Positions 45,912 through 54,052 of a DNA stretch of 64,000 nt are shown in pieces; within the stretch, counting starts at the first letter, position 1, and each line of letters starts with the position of its first letter. The notes under the pieces were generated by a model. The model was not told the origin of the DNA and searched no databases. It was given only the letters and a program-made list of their open reading frames with translations. Source of the DNA: Chitinimonas prasina (GTDB lineage Bacteria; Pseudomonadota; Gammaproteobacteria; Burkholderiales; Chitinimonadaceae); contig NZ_BSOG01000001.1 of NCBI RefSeq assembly GCF_030160395.1, positions 834,117 to 898,116 of the forward strand. The letters run 5' to 3'. A program made the translations under genes and the position numbers.

Positions 45912-46105
45912 CCACAACCTCCCGTGCCCACACCCTGGCCGCCGCTGGCAGCTTCCTTGCTGGTGTAGATCTGCTTGTGCTGGCGTGCCGTCAGCGGATC
46001 GGGGTCAAATGCCATGATGGGCTTGGCCAGGTGGCCTTTCTCCCAGGGCTGCACGGTGGCGCAGCCAGCCAGCAGGGTCATGCTCAATAGCAGGCAGATA
46101 CGCAT
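45902..46105 (-). CDS. DUF4266 family small lipoprotein
   Basis: 67 residues with lipobox LLAGC, then PWEKGHLAKPIMAFDPDPLT and a C-terminus rich in Gly and Cys ending CGCN. This is the DUF4266 pattern, with WEK/AK..M motif and Cys-Gly end. It accompanies DUF3570 genes and may help assemble the barrel protein, though that is inference. It overlaps the DUF3570 start by 10 bases and follows the thioredoxin gene by 9. Confidence 0.9.
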   Translation of the reverse strand: MRICLLLSMTLLAGCATVQPWEKGHLAKPIMAFDPDPLTARQHKQIYTSKEAASGGQGVGTGGCGCN

Positions 46106-46114
46106 GCAAGGTCC

Positions 46115-46690
46115 TCAGGGGGTTTGCAGCAGGGCTGCGATTTGGGCGTCGAGTTCGGCGGCGCTGCTGGGGCGGAAACCAATATGGCGGCTACGAATCG
46201 CCCCCTGCCTATCGATCAGGTAACTGCTGGGCATGGCCTTGACGCCCCAAGCCTTGGCACTGGCGCCGGTGGCGTCGTACAGCACGCTGAAGCTGGCCGG
46301 GTAGCGCGCCAGAAAGGCCGCGGCATCCTTGGCTTCCGTATCGAGATTGACGGCCAGCACCACCAGGCCGTCCTTGGCATGCCGTTGCTGCAGCTGATTC
46401 ATCCAGGGAAAGGACTGACGGCAGGGCCCGCACCAGGAAGCCCAGAAATCCAGGTAGACCACCTTGCCACGCAAGTCCGCCAGATCATGCTGGCGTCCTT
46501 GAACATCCGGCAGCCGGAGCATAGGTGCGGGTACACCGGTGTCGGCGGCGCGGGCTGGTACCCAGGCCAGGGTCAACAGCAGGCAGGCCAGGCTTGCAAG
46601 CCAGCCCTCAGTAACCCGCCGGCTCAGCCAGCAGCAGGAAGCTGTCCATGCTGCCCAGGTTGAGCGGGTCGCCAGGCTGGCTGGGGTCAT
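46115..46690 (-). CDS. TlpA-like periplasmic thioredoxin
   Basis: A thioredoxin-fold protein whose mature part (about 140 residues) carries YLDFWASWCGPCRQSFPWM, the CxxC active site, and the cis-Pro loop AMPSSYLID. The export signal WLASLACLLLTLAWVPARA precedes it. The start is uncertain. No ATG, GTG or well-placed TTG lies between the cytochrome stop (46608) and the signal; an ATG at 46690 is inside the cytochrome gene, and a CTG at 46627 would give a neat N-terminus. It probably keeps thiols of the cytochrome or barrel system reduced. Middle gene of the ApbE operon. Confidence 0.85.
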   Translation of the reverse strand: MTPASLATRSTWAAWTASCCWLSRRVTEGWLASLACLLLTLAWVPARAADTGVPAPMLRLPDVQGRQHDLADLRGKVVYLDFWASWCGPCRQSFPWMNQLQQRHAKDGLVVLAVNLDTEAKDAAAFLARYPASFSVLYDATGASAKAWGVKAMPSSYLIDRQGAIRSRHIGFRPSSAAELDAQIAALLQTP

Positions 46691-47129
46691 AGAAGAAAAC
46701 GTCACGGTTCTGCGTGCCCACAAAGACATTGGTGATCGGATAATACCGATAGTAGTAGCCCAGTGCGGTACCAGCCAGCGGTGCGCCACTCAGCAGCTCG
46801 GGATAGGTTGCCTGTCCCCAGTCGAACAGCCGGTCGGAATCCGTGGTAGTGGGCTTGGCAAGATACTTGGCAATGTCGCGCAATTCGCTGTCGGTGAAGG
46901 CGCCATTGAGAAAGCTCATCTGCGGCTGGATATTGAAGGCATTGCGTATGGCGTTGGGATTATCCGCCGCTATCATCACCTTGGGCCGTATCAGATTATC
47001 GGGCGGGGTGCCATGGCACACGGCGCAGTTACCCTCGAATACATGGCGGCCGTTGTCCACGCTGGCCGCCTGCACGTCGGACTGCCACAGTACCAGCAGG
47101 GCCATTCCACCCAGGAATACGGTTTTCAT
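46608..47129 (-). CDS. Periplasmic monohaem cytochrome c
   Basis: 173 residues: signal peptide (1-21), a class I cytochrome c core with one CxxCH haem site (CAVCHG at about 35-40), and a likely axial Met in PQMSFLNG. A C-terminal extension (about 95-173) shows no second haem site: it is rich in Tyr/Phe (GYYYRYYPITNVF, MDSFLLLAEPAGY) and I do not recognise it. GGGAGG precedes the ATG. It is the first gene of the operon with TlpA, DUF4266, DUF3570 and ApbE and could exchange electrons with flavin-bearing partners. Confidence 0.9.
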   Translation of the reverse strand: MKTVFLGGMALLVLWQSDVQAASVDNGRHVFEGNCAVCHGTPPDNLIRPKVMIAADNPNAIRNAFNIQPQMSFLNGAFTDSELRDIAKYLAKPTTTDSDRLFDWGQATYPELLSGAPLAGTALGYYYRYYPITNVFVGTQNRDVFFYDPSQPGDPLNLGSMDSFLLLAEPAGY

Positions 47130-47195
47130 GCCACACCTCCCATGCCTGCATGTCCATGCCGATAAGGTAGACCTATCCGTGGCAGGCCGGGTGTT

Positions 47196-47735
47196 TCAGC
47201 GACGAATGACTGTGCGCTGCTGGGGCAGTGCAAAGCCGCTGCCCTGGGTCTCATCGTCCGCCGCCACCGCAGCAGGTGCCTTCTCCGCCAGCAGTATGCT
47301 GACCAGGCTGTTGGTCTCCCGCAGGCGGCCGGCCATCAGCGTGCCCACATTGCGGTACAGCTTGGCCAGCAGCATGGGTGGCAGCTTGACCACGTCCAGT
47401 CGATCAAAACGCAGCAGGCGGCAGGGCTCGGTCGTGGTTACTGACGCCGAGCGCTCGCCAAAATCCACCAGGGCCAGCTCACCGAACACATCGCCGGCCC
47501 GGAGTACCGCCAGTTGCACCGGCTCGGCCTCGCCCGCCTTGCGGCTGACCTTGAGGCCGCCACTCATCACCGCATAGAGATGCCGGCCACGCTCACCCTG
47601 TTCGATCAGCACATAGCCGGCCGGCACTTCCTCCTGCCGGCAATGGCTCAGAAAGGTAGCCAGCTCGTCAGGCGTTAGCTCATGGAACAGCGGCACCGCA
47701 GCCAGCAGCTTGTGCAAGGGTGATTCAGCGTTCAT
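47196..47735 (-). CDS. Cyclic-nucleotide-binding domain protein without HTH
   Basis: 179 residues. A cNMP-binding beta-roll (LHKLLAAVPLFHELTPDE, VLIEQGERGRHLYAVMSGGLKV, GDVFGELALVDFGERSASV) covers residues 5-125. A short helical tail follows; no Crp-type helix-turn-helix is present. The GELAL..SASV cassette is a good nucleotide-phosphate loop, though the canonical Arg is in ERSASV. Possibly a regulator of a partner protein rather than a transcription factor. The ATG at 47735 is chosen. It lies 66 bases upstream of the cytochrome gene on the same strand, so the ApbE operon may share its transcript. Confidence 0.85.
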   Translation of the reverse strand: MNAESPLHKLLAAVPLFHELTPDELATFLSHCRQEEVPAGYVLIEQGERGRHLYAVMSGGLKVSRKAGEAEPVQLAVLRAGDVFGELALVDFGERSASVTTTEPCRLLRFDRLDVVKLPPMLLAKLYRNVGTLMAGRLRETNSLVSILLAEKAPAAVAADDETQGSGFALPQQRTVIRR

Positions 47736-47842
47736 GGCACTCCCCGACGGCAAACCTATCCGCCCAGTGTAGTGCGCCAGCGTCGGACTAACCAAGGGTG
47801 GAGGATGAGCAATACGCAAGGAAACGCCGCCGTATGAGGCAC

Positions 47843-47861
47843 CGCCAGGGTCGCCCTGGCG
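47843..47861. repeat. Short palindrome CGCCAGGG-TCG-CCCTGGCG
   Basis: A perfect 8-bp inverted repeat, identical in its core to the hairpin of the dispersed repeat at 12185, but without the flanking conserved blocks. It may be a decayed copy or an independent hairpin. Confidence 0.45.
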
Positions 47862-47910
47862 TCTGCGCTGTCTGTCACGCCCCGCTATTGCTTGAGTGCA
47901 ATCCAGCCTC

Positions 47911-48246
47911 TCAGCGCATGAACCAGACCCGTTCTATACCCTGTGCCCCCACTTGGTAGATCACCACCAGCGCAGCCTCACCCATGATGGGGTGACCGGT
48001 GATCTGCTCATGGTCGATGACGCGATTGCCCACCACCATGCGCTGGGTCACCACGGCATGCACGGTTGAACCCGGGAACAGGATGCGGCCATAGCGTTCG
48101 CGCAGGGCAGCCTTGCCTTCCAGCACCGGCGTGGCGGGGAATTCATGCACCACCACATCATCGGCATAGAGGGCTAGGAAACCCTCCAGGTCGAGCTGGT
48201 TGTAGCAATCGAGCTGCGCTTGGGCGTAATCGGCCGGCCGCATCAT
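47911..48246 (-). CDS. SnoaL/NTF2-like small protein
   Basis: 111 residues with an NTF2-like cone fold pattern (YNQLDLEGFLALYADDVVVHEFP, ALRERYGRILFPG, RVIDHEQITGHP). Members bind small hydrophobic molecules or act as steroid isomerase-like enzymes; the ligand here is unknown. Its ATG at 48246 overlaps the oligopeptidase A stop (TGATG), so it is translationally coupled to prlC. Confidence 0.8.
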   Translation of the reverse strand: MMRPADYAQAQLDCYNQLDLEGFLALYADDVVVHEFPATPVLEGKAALRERYGRILFPGSTVHAVVTQRMVVGNRVIDHEQITGHPIMGEAALVVIYQVGAQGIERVWFMR

Positions 48247-50303
48247 CAGATCAGGCCCCGCTTGGCCAGCATGGGCTCGACCTTGGGGTCGCGACCGCGG
48301 AAGGCCCGGTAGGCAGCGGCAGGCTCCTGCTTGTTACCTGCGCTGTAGATATGACGGTACAGCCGCTCCGCCGTCTCGGCATGGAAGGGGTCGCCGGCTT
48401 CGACAAAGGCGTCATAGCCATCGGCATCGAGCACCTCGGCCCACATGTAGACATAGTAGCCAGCGGCATAGCCGGGGCCGGCAAACAAGTGCTGGAAGTG
48501 CGACAGGTAGTGGCGCAGGCCGATGTCCTCGGGCACGCCCAGCGCCGCGCATTGCTCGGCCTCGAAGGCGGCAATGTCCACCTCGGTGCCGTTGGGCAAC
48601 GAATGCAGCGCCATGTCTATCAGGGCCGGCGCCACATACTGGATGGTGGCCCAGGCCTGGTTGAACTGGCGTGCCGCCTTGAGTTTCTGCAGCAGCGCGG
48701 CTGGAATCGCTTCGCCGGTCTGGTAGTGCCGGGCATGCTGCTTGAGCACGGACTCCTCGTCGGCCCAGTTCTCGAATATCTGCGAGGGCAGCTCGACAAA
48801 ATCGCTTAGCACCTGGGTGCCAGCCAGATGCTCGTAGCGCACCTGCGACAGCAGGCCATGCAGGCCGTGGCCGAATTCATGGAACAGGGTGCGCAGGTCG
48901 TCCGCGCTCAGCAGCGTAGTGTCGGCCTTGGCAAAGTTGTTGTTGTTGATGACGATGGGCAGTGTGCCGCCAGCGATACCGCTCTGGCTGCGGAAGATGC
49001 TCATCCAGGCGCCGCTGCGCTTGCTGGGGCGTGCGTAGTTGTCGCCAATGAACAGGCCAACCAGTTGATCAGCGCGGTCGCGCACTTCCCACAGGCGAGC
49101 ATCGGCGTGGTAAAGCGGTATGCCCTTCTGTTCCACGAAGCGTACGCCAAACAATTTACCGGCACAGTCGAACATGGCGGTGATCATGTTCTCCAGCGCA
49201 AAGTAGGGCTTGATCTCGGCATCGTCCAGATCGTAGCGCTGCTGCCTGACCTTCTCCGCCAGATAGCGCCAGTCCCAGGCTGCGATCGGGGTCGGCTCAC
49301 CCAGCGAGCGGGCCATCTCGGTCAGCGCCAGACGGTCCTGCTCAGCCTTGCGTTTGGCGGGCTCCCAGGCGCGGCTCAGCAGATCGTGCACGGCAGCCGG
49401 CTTGCCGGCCATGCGGTCCACCAGCTCATAGTCGGCATAGCTGGCATAGCCATGCAGCGCAGCCTGTTCCTGCCGCAGCGCCATGATCTGGGCGGCCAGG
49501 GGGCGATTATCGTGCTCGCCGGCATGGGCGCCACGGGCCACCCGTTCGCGCCAGACGGTCTCACGCAGATCGCGGCGCGAGGAGAACGTCAGGAAGGGTT
49601 CTGCCAAGGAAGGCGACAGGGTGATGGCATGGCTGCCTTCGGGCAGGCCCAGTTGGCGGGCGGCACCCTGGGCCGACGCCAGCAGGAAGTCCGGCAGGCC
49701 GGCCAGATCAGCGGCATCCTTGAGCTGCAGCGAGAAACCGGCTTCGTCGGCCAGCACATTCTGGGTAAAGCGGGTGCACAGGCCAGCCAGCGCCTCCATC
49801 ACCTCGCCATAGCGCTGCCGTTTGTCCTCGGGCAGTTTGGCGCCGGCGCGGACGAAATCCAGGTGGATGCGCTCCAGCAGGCGCAGCTGCTCGCTATCCA
49901 GGCCCAATTCGGCACGCTGGCCATACAGCGCGTCTATGCGGCTGAACAGCGCGGCATGCATATAGATGGCGTTCTTATGCGCCGCAATACGCGGCGCCAT
50001 GATCAATTCCACCTCTTGCAGGGCCGGTGAGGTCTCACTGGAGGAAAGATTGTCGAACAGCAGCTCTATGCGGGTGAGCAGACGGCCTGCAGCGTCGAAA
50101 GCCACCACGGTATTGTCGAAACTGGCGGGCGCAGCCTGGCTGGCGATGGCATCCAGTTCGGCCAGGTGGGCCGGCATGGCCAGATCAAAGGCTGGAATGA
50201 AATGCCCGGCATTGACCTGATCGAACGGGGGCAAGCCATAGGGCGTTTGCCAATCTTGCAGCAGCGGGTTGATGGCGAGTGTATCGCGCAGTGCGTCATT
50301 CAT
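48246..50303 (-). CDS. prlC: Oligopeptidase A
   Basis: 685-residue M3 zinc metallopeptidase that degrades short peptides, including signal peptides, in the cytoplasm. The metal site HEFGHGLHGLLS (residues 475 onwards) is intact with HExxH, and further conserved segments such as GGTLPIVINNNNF and FVELPSQIFENW are present. Length is as in E. coli. The downstream SnoaL-like gene overlaps by one base. Confidence 0.96.
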   Translation of the reverse strand: MNDALRDTLAINPLLQDWQTPYGLPPFDQVNAGHFIPAFDLAMPAHLAELDAIASQAAPASFDNTVVAFDAAGRLLTRIELLFDNLSSSETSPALQEVELIMAPRIAAHKNAIYMHAALFSRIDALYGQRAELGLDSEQLRLLERIHLDFVRAGAKLPEDKRQRYGEVMEALAGLCTRFTQNVLADEAGFSLQLKDAADLAGLPDFLLASAQGAARQLGLPEGSHAITLSPSLAEPFLTFSSRRDLRETVWRERVARGAHAGEHDNRPLAAQIMALRQEQAALHGYASYADYELVDRMAGKPAAVHDLLSRAWEPAKRKAEQDRLALTEMARSLGEPTPIAAWDWRYLAEKVRQQRYDLDDAEIKPYFALENMITAMFDCAGKLFGVRFVEQKGIPLYHADARLWEVRDRADQLVGLFIGDNYARPSKRSGAWMSIFRSQSGIAGGTLPIVINNNNFAKADTTLLSADDLRTLFHEFGHGLHGLLSQVRYEHLAGTQVLSDFVELPSQIFENWADEESVLKQHARHYQTGEAIPAALLQKLKAARQFNQAWATIQYVAPALIDMALHSLPNGTEVDIAAFEAEQCAALGVPEDIGLRHYLSHFQHLFAGPGYAAGYYVYMWAEVLDADGYDAFVEAGDPFHAETAERLYRHIYSAGNKQEPAAAYRAFRGRDPKVEPMLAKRGLI

Positions 50304-50466
50304 TGCGGCGGCTTCCGAGCTTGTCAGGAGCCCACCATTCTACTGTGCGGACCGGCCACTCGCCCACTGCTGCGATAAAGTGCCCAAAGCCGCGACGGAT
50401 GGAGATCTGCCGCCTGCCCCATGGCCGCAGCCTGCCTGCTCCGTAGCGGTACCGCCCCCCGCCCGG

Positions 50467-51297
50467 CTACAGCGCCGGCACGAAGAAGCGCTCCTGCATG
50501 TCCTGCAGGCCCACCTCGGCCAGCACGGCGTTGAGCCGCTGGGCGGCTTGCTTGCGCGGCCGGTTCTGGTATTGGGCAATGATCAGTTCGTTCTTCATCG
50601 AATGCTCCCAGCCCACCAACTCGGTCACCGTCACCTGGTAGCCATGGGCCTCCAGCTGCAGGCAACGCAATACATTGGTGAGCTGGCTGCCGAACTCACG
50701 GGTGTGGATGGGATGCCGCCATATCTCGGTCAGCGGATTGGCCAGCATGCTGCCCTTGTGCTTGCGCAGCGCAGCCGCCACCTCGGCCTGGCAGCAAGGC
50801 ACCAGGACGATGCTCTGCGCCCCCTTGGCCAGGGCAAAGCGGATGGCATCGTCGGTCGCGGTATTGCAGGCGTGCAGGGCCGTCACCACGTCTATGCGCT
50901 CAGGCAGCTCGCTGGAGCTGATCGAATCGGCCACCGACAGATTGAGAAAGCGCATGCCCTTGAAGCCCGCTTTGTCGGCCAGCTCGCGCGAGCGGCTGAC
51001 CAGCTCGTCGCGGGTCTCGATGCCGTAGATCAGGCCGTCGGGCGCCTGTGCCTTGAAGAACAGGTCGTACAGGATAAAACCCAGATAGGACTTGCCGGCA
51101 CCGTGATCCACCAGCCGGATATCGGGATGAACGGCCAGCGCCGCCTGCAGCAGGGGCTCGATGAAGTGGAACAGGTGGTAGACCTGCTTGAGCTTGCGCC
51201 GGCTATCCTGGTTGAGCTTGCCGTCGCGGGTCAGGATATGCAGCGCCTTGAGCAACTCAACGGACTGGTCGGGGCGGATGTCGTACTTCTCGGTCAT
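50467..51297 (-). CDS. SAM-dependent methyltransferase (small-molecule or RNA type)
   Basis: 276 residues. The SAM site is LVDHGAGKSYLGFILYDLF (motif I), then YGIETRDEL (acidic loop end) and VLVPCCQAEV. It matches the methyltransferase domain 25/PF13679 type; the target is unknown. The CC in VPCCQAE recalls RNA methyltransferase-like active regions but is not decisive. A start at 51297 is used; a GTG at 51312 would add five residues. No operon partners are evident. Confidence 0.82.
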   Translation of the reverse strand: MTEKYDIRPDQSVELLKALHILTRDGKLNQDSRRKLKQVYHLFHFIEPLLQAALAVHPDIRLVDHGAGKSYLGFILYDLFFKAQAPDGLIYGIETRDELVSRSRELADKAGFKGMRFLNLSVADSISSSELPERIDVVTALHACNTATDDAIRFALAKGAQSIVLVPCCQAEVAAALRKHKGSMLANPLTEIWRHPIHTREFGSQLTNVLRCLQLEAHGYQVTVTELVGWEHSMKNELIIAQYQNRPRKQAAQRLNAVLAEVGLQDMQERFFVPAL

Positions 51298-51386
51298 AAC
51301 GATGCTTTTCACCTATCAAGACCGGAATGCTACGCGGCTAAGCAAAAATCGGTAAGCTCCGCCCGTCTTTTGAAAGCGAGTAGGTC

Positions 51387-51584
51387 ATGGAAGATCGCAT
51401 TACCGAACTGGAAATCCGCCTGGCGTTGCAGGACGACCTGCTGGATGAGCTGAACCGCGTGGTCGCCCGCCAGCAGCAGCAAATGGAGTGGCTGGCACAG
51501 GAACTACGCCGCCTGAACGACCAGATGCGCACGCCCGACGGCAGCAAGGGCGGCCCCCAGCATGAGATTCCGCCACATTATTAA
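51387..51584 (+). CDS. slyX: SlyX family coiled-coil protein
   Basis: 65 residues: an amphipathic coiled coil (IRLALQDDLLDELNRVV, QQQQMEWLAQELRRL) followed by a Pro/His tail (HEIPPHY). This is the SlyX pattern, including the IPPHY end. Function is not known; originally found near slyD. Confidence 0.95.
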   Translation: MEDRITELEIRLALQDDLLDELNRVVARQQQQMEWLAQELRRLNDQMRTPDGSKGGPQHEIPPHY

Positions 51585-51680
51585 GTGGTTAGCCGCGCCG
51601 GACAGGTTAAAATGATCGATTGATCTAATTGAAGCGTCTGGCCCGCCATGCGGCGTATCAGCGCTTGACCCGGAGTATTC

Positions 51681-52700
51681 ATGTCCAGCACCACCCTGAC
51701 CCCGCTGCTGCAAGCCGCCTTTGATGCCCGTACCGAGCTGCTGGCCCGCCTGCACGGTGAAGCCACCGATGCCTACCGACTGTTCCATGGCAGCGTGGAA
51801 GGTGAAGCCGGCCTCACCATAGACCGCTATGGCAGCCTGCTGCTGGTGCAGACTTTCCACAGCAGCCTGAGCCCAGCCCAGTTGGACGAGATCGAAGACT
51901 TCTACGAGCACGCCAGCCCCGGTCTCGCCATGGTCTACAACGATCGCAGCGGCACCAACTCGCGCATAGGCAACCCCCTGCCCGAGGATGAACTGGAAGC
52001 CGCCATGCTGCCACGCGAGTTCCAGGAGTTGGGCGTGAGCTACCATGTGCAGGCTCGCCATGGCGGCCAGGACCCCTGGCTGTTCCTGGACATGCGCGCC
52101 GGTCGCCGTCGGGTGATGCAGGAGGCCGAGGGCAAGTCTGTGCTGAATCTGTTTGCCTACACCTGTGGCATCGGCATTGCCGCCGCCAAGGCCGGCGCCA
52201 GCCATGTGGTGAATGTGGACTTCGCTGAATCCAGCCTGCGCGTGGGCAAGCAGAATGCCCGCCTGAACAACCTGCCCATACGCCCCCGTTTTGTCCAGAG
52301 CGATGTCTTCCCCGCCGTGCGCCAGCTGTCGGGTCTGGGCCAGCCCACCATGGTGCGCGGCAAGCGCATGCCCCCCTTCCCCAAGCTGGAAGCCAAGCAG
52401 TTCGATCTGGTATTCCTGGATCCGCCCCGCTATGCCAAGAGCCTGTTCGGTGTGGTGGATCTGGTCAACGACTACTCCTCGGTCTTCAAGCCAGCCCTGC
52501 TGGCCACCGCCGAAGGCGGCACCCTCATCTGCTGCAACAATGTGGCCCAGGTGGATGCCGATGCCTGGCTGGACCTGCTACAGCGTAGCGCCGCCAAGGC
52601 AGGCCGCACGGTGCGCGAGGTGGAATGGATCACCCCGGAAGGCGACTTCCCCAGCCATGATGGCAAGCACCCGTTGAAGATGGTGCTGCTGCGCGTTTAA
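51681..52700 (+). CDS. RlmI-like class I rRNA methyltransferase
   Basis: 339 residues. The methyltransferase core shows VLNLFAYTCGIGIAAAKAGA (SAM motif), DLVFLDPPRYAKS (motif IV) and the late CCNN region. It resembles RlmI, the 23S rRNA C1962 methyltransferase, but the N-terminal PUA domain of RlmI is absent or replaced by about 130 residues with VEGEAGLTIDRYGS. The RNA target is therefore uncertain. CGGAG precedes the ATG. Confidence 0.87.
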   Translation: MSSTTLTPLLQAAFDARTELLARLHGEATDAYRLFHGSVEGEAGLTIDRYGSLLLVQTFHSSLSPAQLDEIEDFYEHASPGLAMVYNDRSGTNSRIGNPLPEDELEAAMLPREFQELGVSYHVQARHGGQDPWLFLDMRAGRRRVMQEAEGKSVLNLFAYTCGIGIAAAKAGASHVVNVDFAESSLRVGKQNARLNNLPIRPRFVQSDVFPAVRQLSGLGQPTMVRGKRMPPFPKLEAKQFDLVFLDPPRYAKSLFGVVDLVNDYSSVFKPALLATAEGGTLICCNNVAQVDADAWLDLLQRSAAKAGRTVREVEWITPEGDFPSHDGKHPLKMVLLRV

Positions 52701-52723
52701 GCGATCCACCCTGGATAACTGCC

Positions 52724-53197
52724 ATGCCCCTGCTGCGCCGTGCGCTACTGACCCTGCTTATGCTGATTGCCCCGCTGGCCCATGCCGATGACCGTGTCGA
52801 TATCGGCGCCGTACTGGATCGTTTCCACGGCGCTGCCGCCAAAGCACAGTTCGAACCATATTTTGCGCTGTTTACCGCAGATGGCGTATTTATCGGCACC
52901 GATGCCAGCGAGCGCTGGACGGTATCGCAGTTCAAGGCCTACGCCAAACCGCATTTCGACAAGGGCCGTGGCTGGACCTACACCCAAGCCGAGCGGCATA
53001 TCAGCCTGGCACCGGACGGCAGCCACGCCTTCTTTGACGAGCTGCTGGACAATGCCAACCTGGGCCGCTGCCGGGGTACTGGGGTGCTGCGCAAAGAAGC
53101 AGGCCAGTGGAAGATCGCCCAGTACCACTTGACCATCCCGGTACCGAATGCGCTGGCCGACAGCGTGGTCAAGCAGATACGGTCGGCCCAGCCCTAA
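52724..53197 (+). CDS. Exported SnoaL-like (DUF4440/NTF2) protein
   Basis: 157 residues with signal peptide (1-21, ending AHA) and an NTF2-like fold (VLDRFHGAAAKAQFEPYFALF, GRGWTYTQAERH, GQWKIAQYHLTIPVPN). These periplasmic cone-shaped domains bind small molecules; substrate unknown. It follows the RlmI-like gene by 23 bases and may be co-transcribed. A dispersed repeat follows. Confidence 0.82.
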   Translation: MPLLRRALLTLLMLIAPLAHADDRVDIGAVLDRFHGAAAKAQFEPYFALFTADGVFIGTDASERWTVSQFKAYAKPHFDKGRGWTYTQAERHISLAPDGSHAFFDELLDNANLGRCRGTGVLRKEAGQWKIAQYHLTIPVPNALADSVVKQIRSAQP

Positions 53198-53204
53198 GCG
53201 CCTA

Positions 53205-53345
53205 GTTATGGACTCAAGTCATTCACTGTTGATATCAGGTTGTGCTGGCGCCAGGAAAATCCTGGCGCCAAGCGCCAATACAGCCTGATACAGCAGACCT
53301 CCCCTGATTTAGTCCGCACACCTCGCCCTCTCGAGGCCAGCAACA
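53205..53345. repeat. Dispersed palindromic repeat, copy 4 (partly decayed)
   Basis: Contains an 11-bp perfect hairpin TGGCGCCAGGA-AAA-TCCTGGCGCCA (53246-53270), the later AGCCTG block, CTCCCCTGAT and a CGCCCTCTCGAGG segment. These match copies 1 and 3 in the same order. The left part resembles ATGGACTCAAG.CAT of copy 3. It lies between two convergent genes, where it may also terminate transcription. Confidence 0.6.
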
Positions 53346-53385
53346 GCACCGTATTGCAAGGCATGCGGAGTTACCGGCAGTGGCC

Positions 53386-53946
53386 TCAAGGCATGGGCAC
53401 CTGGAATGCGTCCCCGGTCTCAAAGAAGGTACCGCCAGCCACATAGTGGATGGAGCGCTCACGGCCCGGTGCGAAATGCCAATGGCCCTGGCTGAAGTCG
53501 CGCGGGTCGGCCCAGGCTGCGACGACTTCGGCAATGAACAAATCGTAAGCCTGCTGGATATGCGGCTCGGCCAACACCCTACACTCCAGCCACCCCACAC
53601 AGCCTGCCAGCAGCGGTGCAGCAACCTGGCTGCCGGCAAAGGTCGCCAGCTGGTATTCGGCAAACTTGTCCAGCTCCCTGCCGCTCTGGTTGCCCACCGC
53701 CACGGTGGCCTGGGCCAGGCTGCGGCCGGGGATATTGAGCACGAACTCACCCGACGCCTCGACCAATTCACGGGTCAGGGTGCGCTTGTCTATGACCACC
53801 GTAATCTTGGGTGGCGAGAAATCCAGCGGCATGCTCCAGGCTGCTGCCATCACATTGCGGCGCTCGCCGTGCGCGCTGGAAACCAGCACGGTAGGGCCAT
53901 GGTTGAGCAGGCGATAAGCCTTGGCGAGGTCGACGGGTTGGTGCAT
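53386..53946 (-). CDS. Flavin reductase-like domain protein
   Basis: 186 residues with the FMN-binding split-barrel pattern of the flavin reductase-like family: VLVSSAHGERRNVMAAAWSMPLDFSPP, VVIDKRTLTRELVEASGEFVLNIP. The start at 53946 (MHQPVD) is chosen; a much longer frame upstream overlaps the neighbouring flavoprotein gene. It probably binds FMN and reduces flavin or a related substrate; the partner oxygenase, if any, is not here. Confidence 0.86.
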   Translation of the reverse strand: MHQPVDLAKAYRLLNHGPTVLVSSAHGERRNVMAAAWSMPLDFSPPKITVVIDKRTLTRELVEASGEFVLNIPGRSLAQATVAVGNQSGRELDKFAEYQLATFAGSQVAAPLLAGCVGWLECRVLAEPHIQQAYDLFIAEVVAAWADPRDFSQGHWHFAPGRERSIHYVAGGTFFETGDAFQVPMP

Positions 53947-54052
53947 GGCAGGCTCGGCGTTAGAGGAAATCAACCAGCCAGATGGGGGCGATGGCGGCAG
54001 ACTGCAAGGCAAGGGACAGGTGCGTGCATTATGTTGCAGGCAGCAGGGCCGG

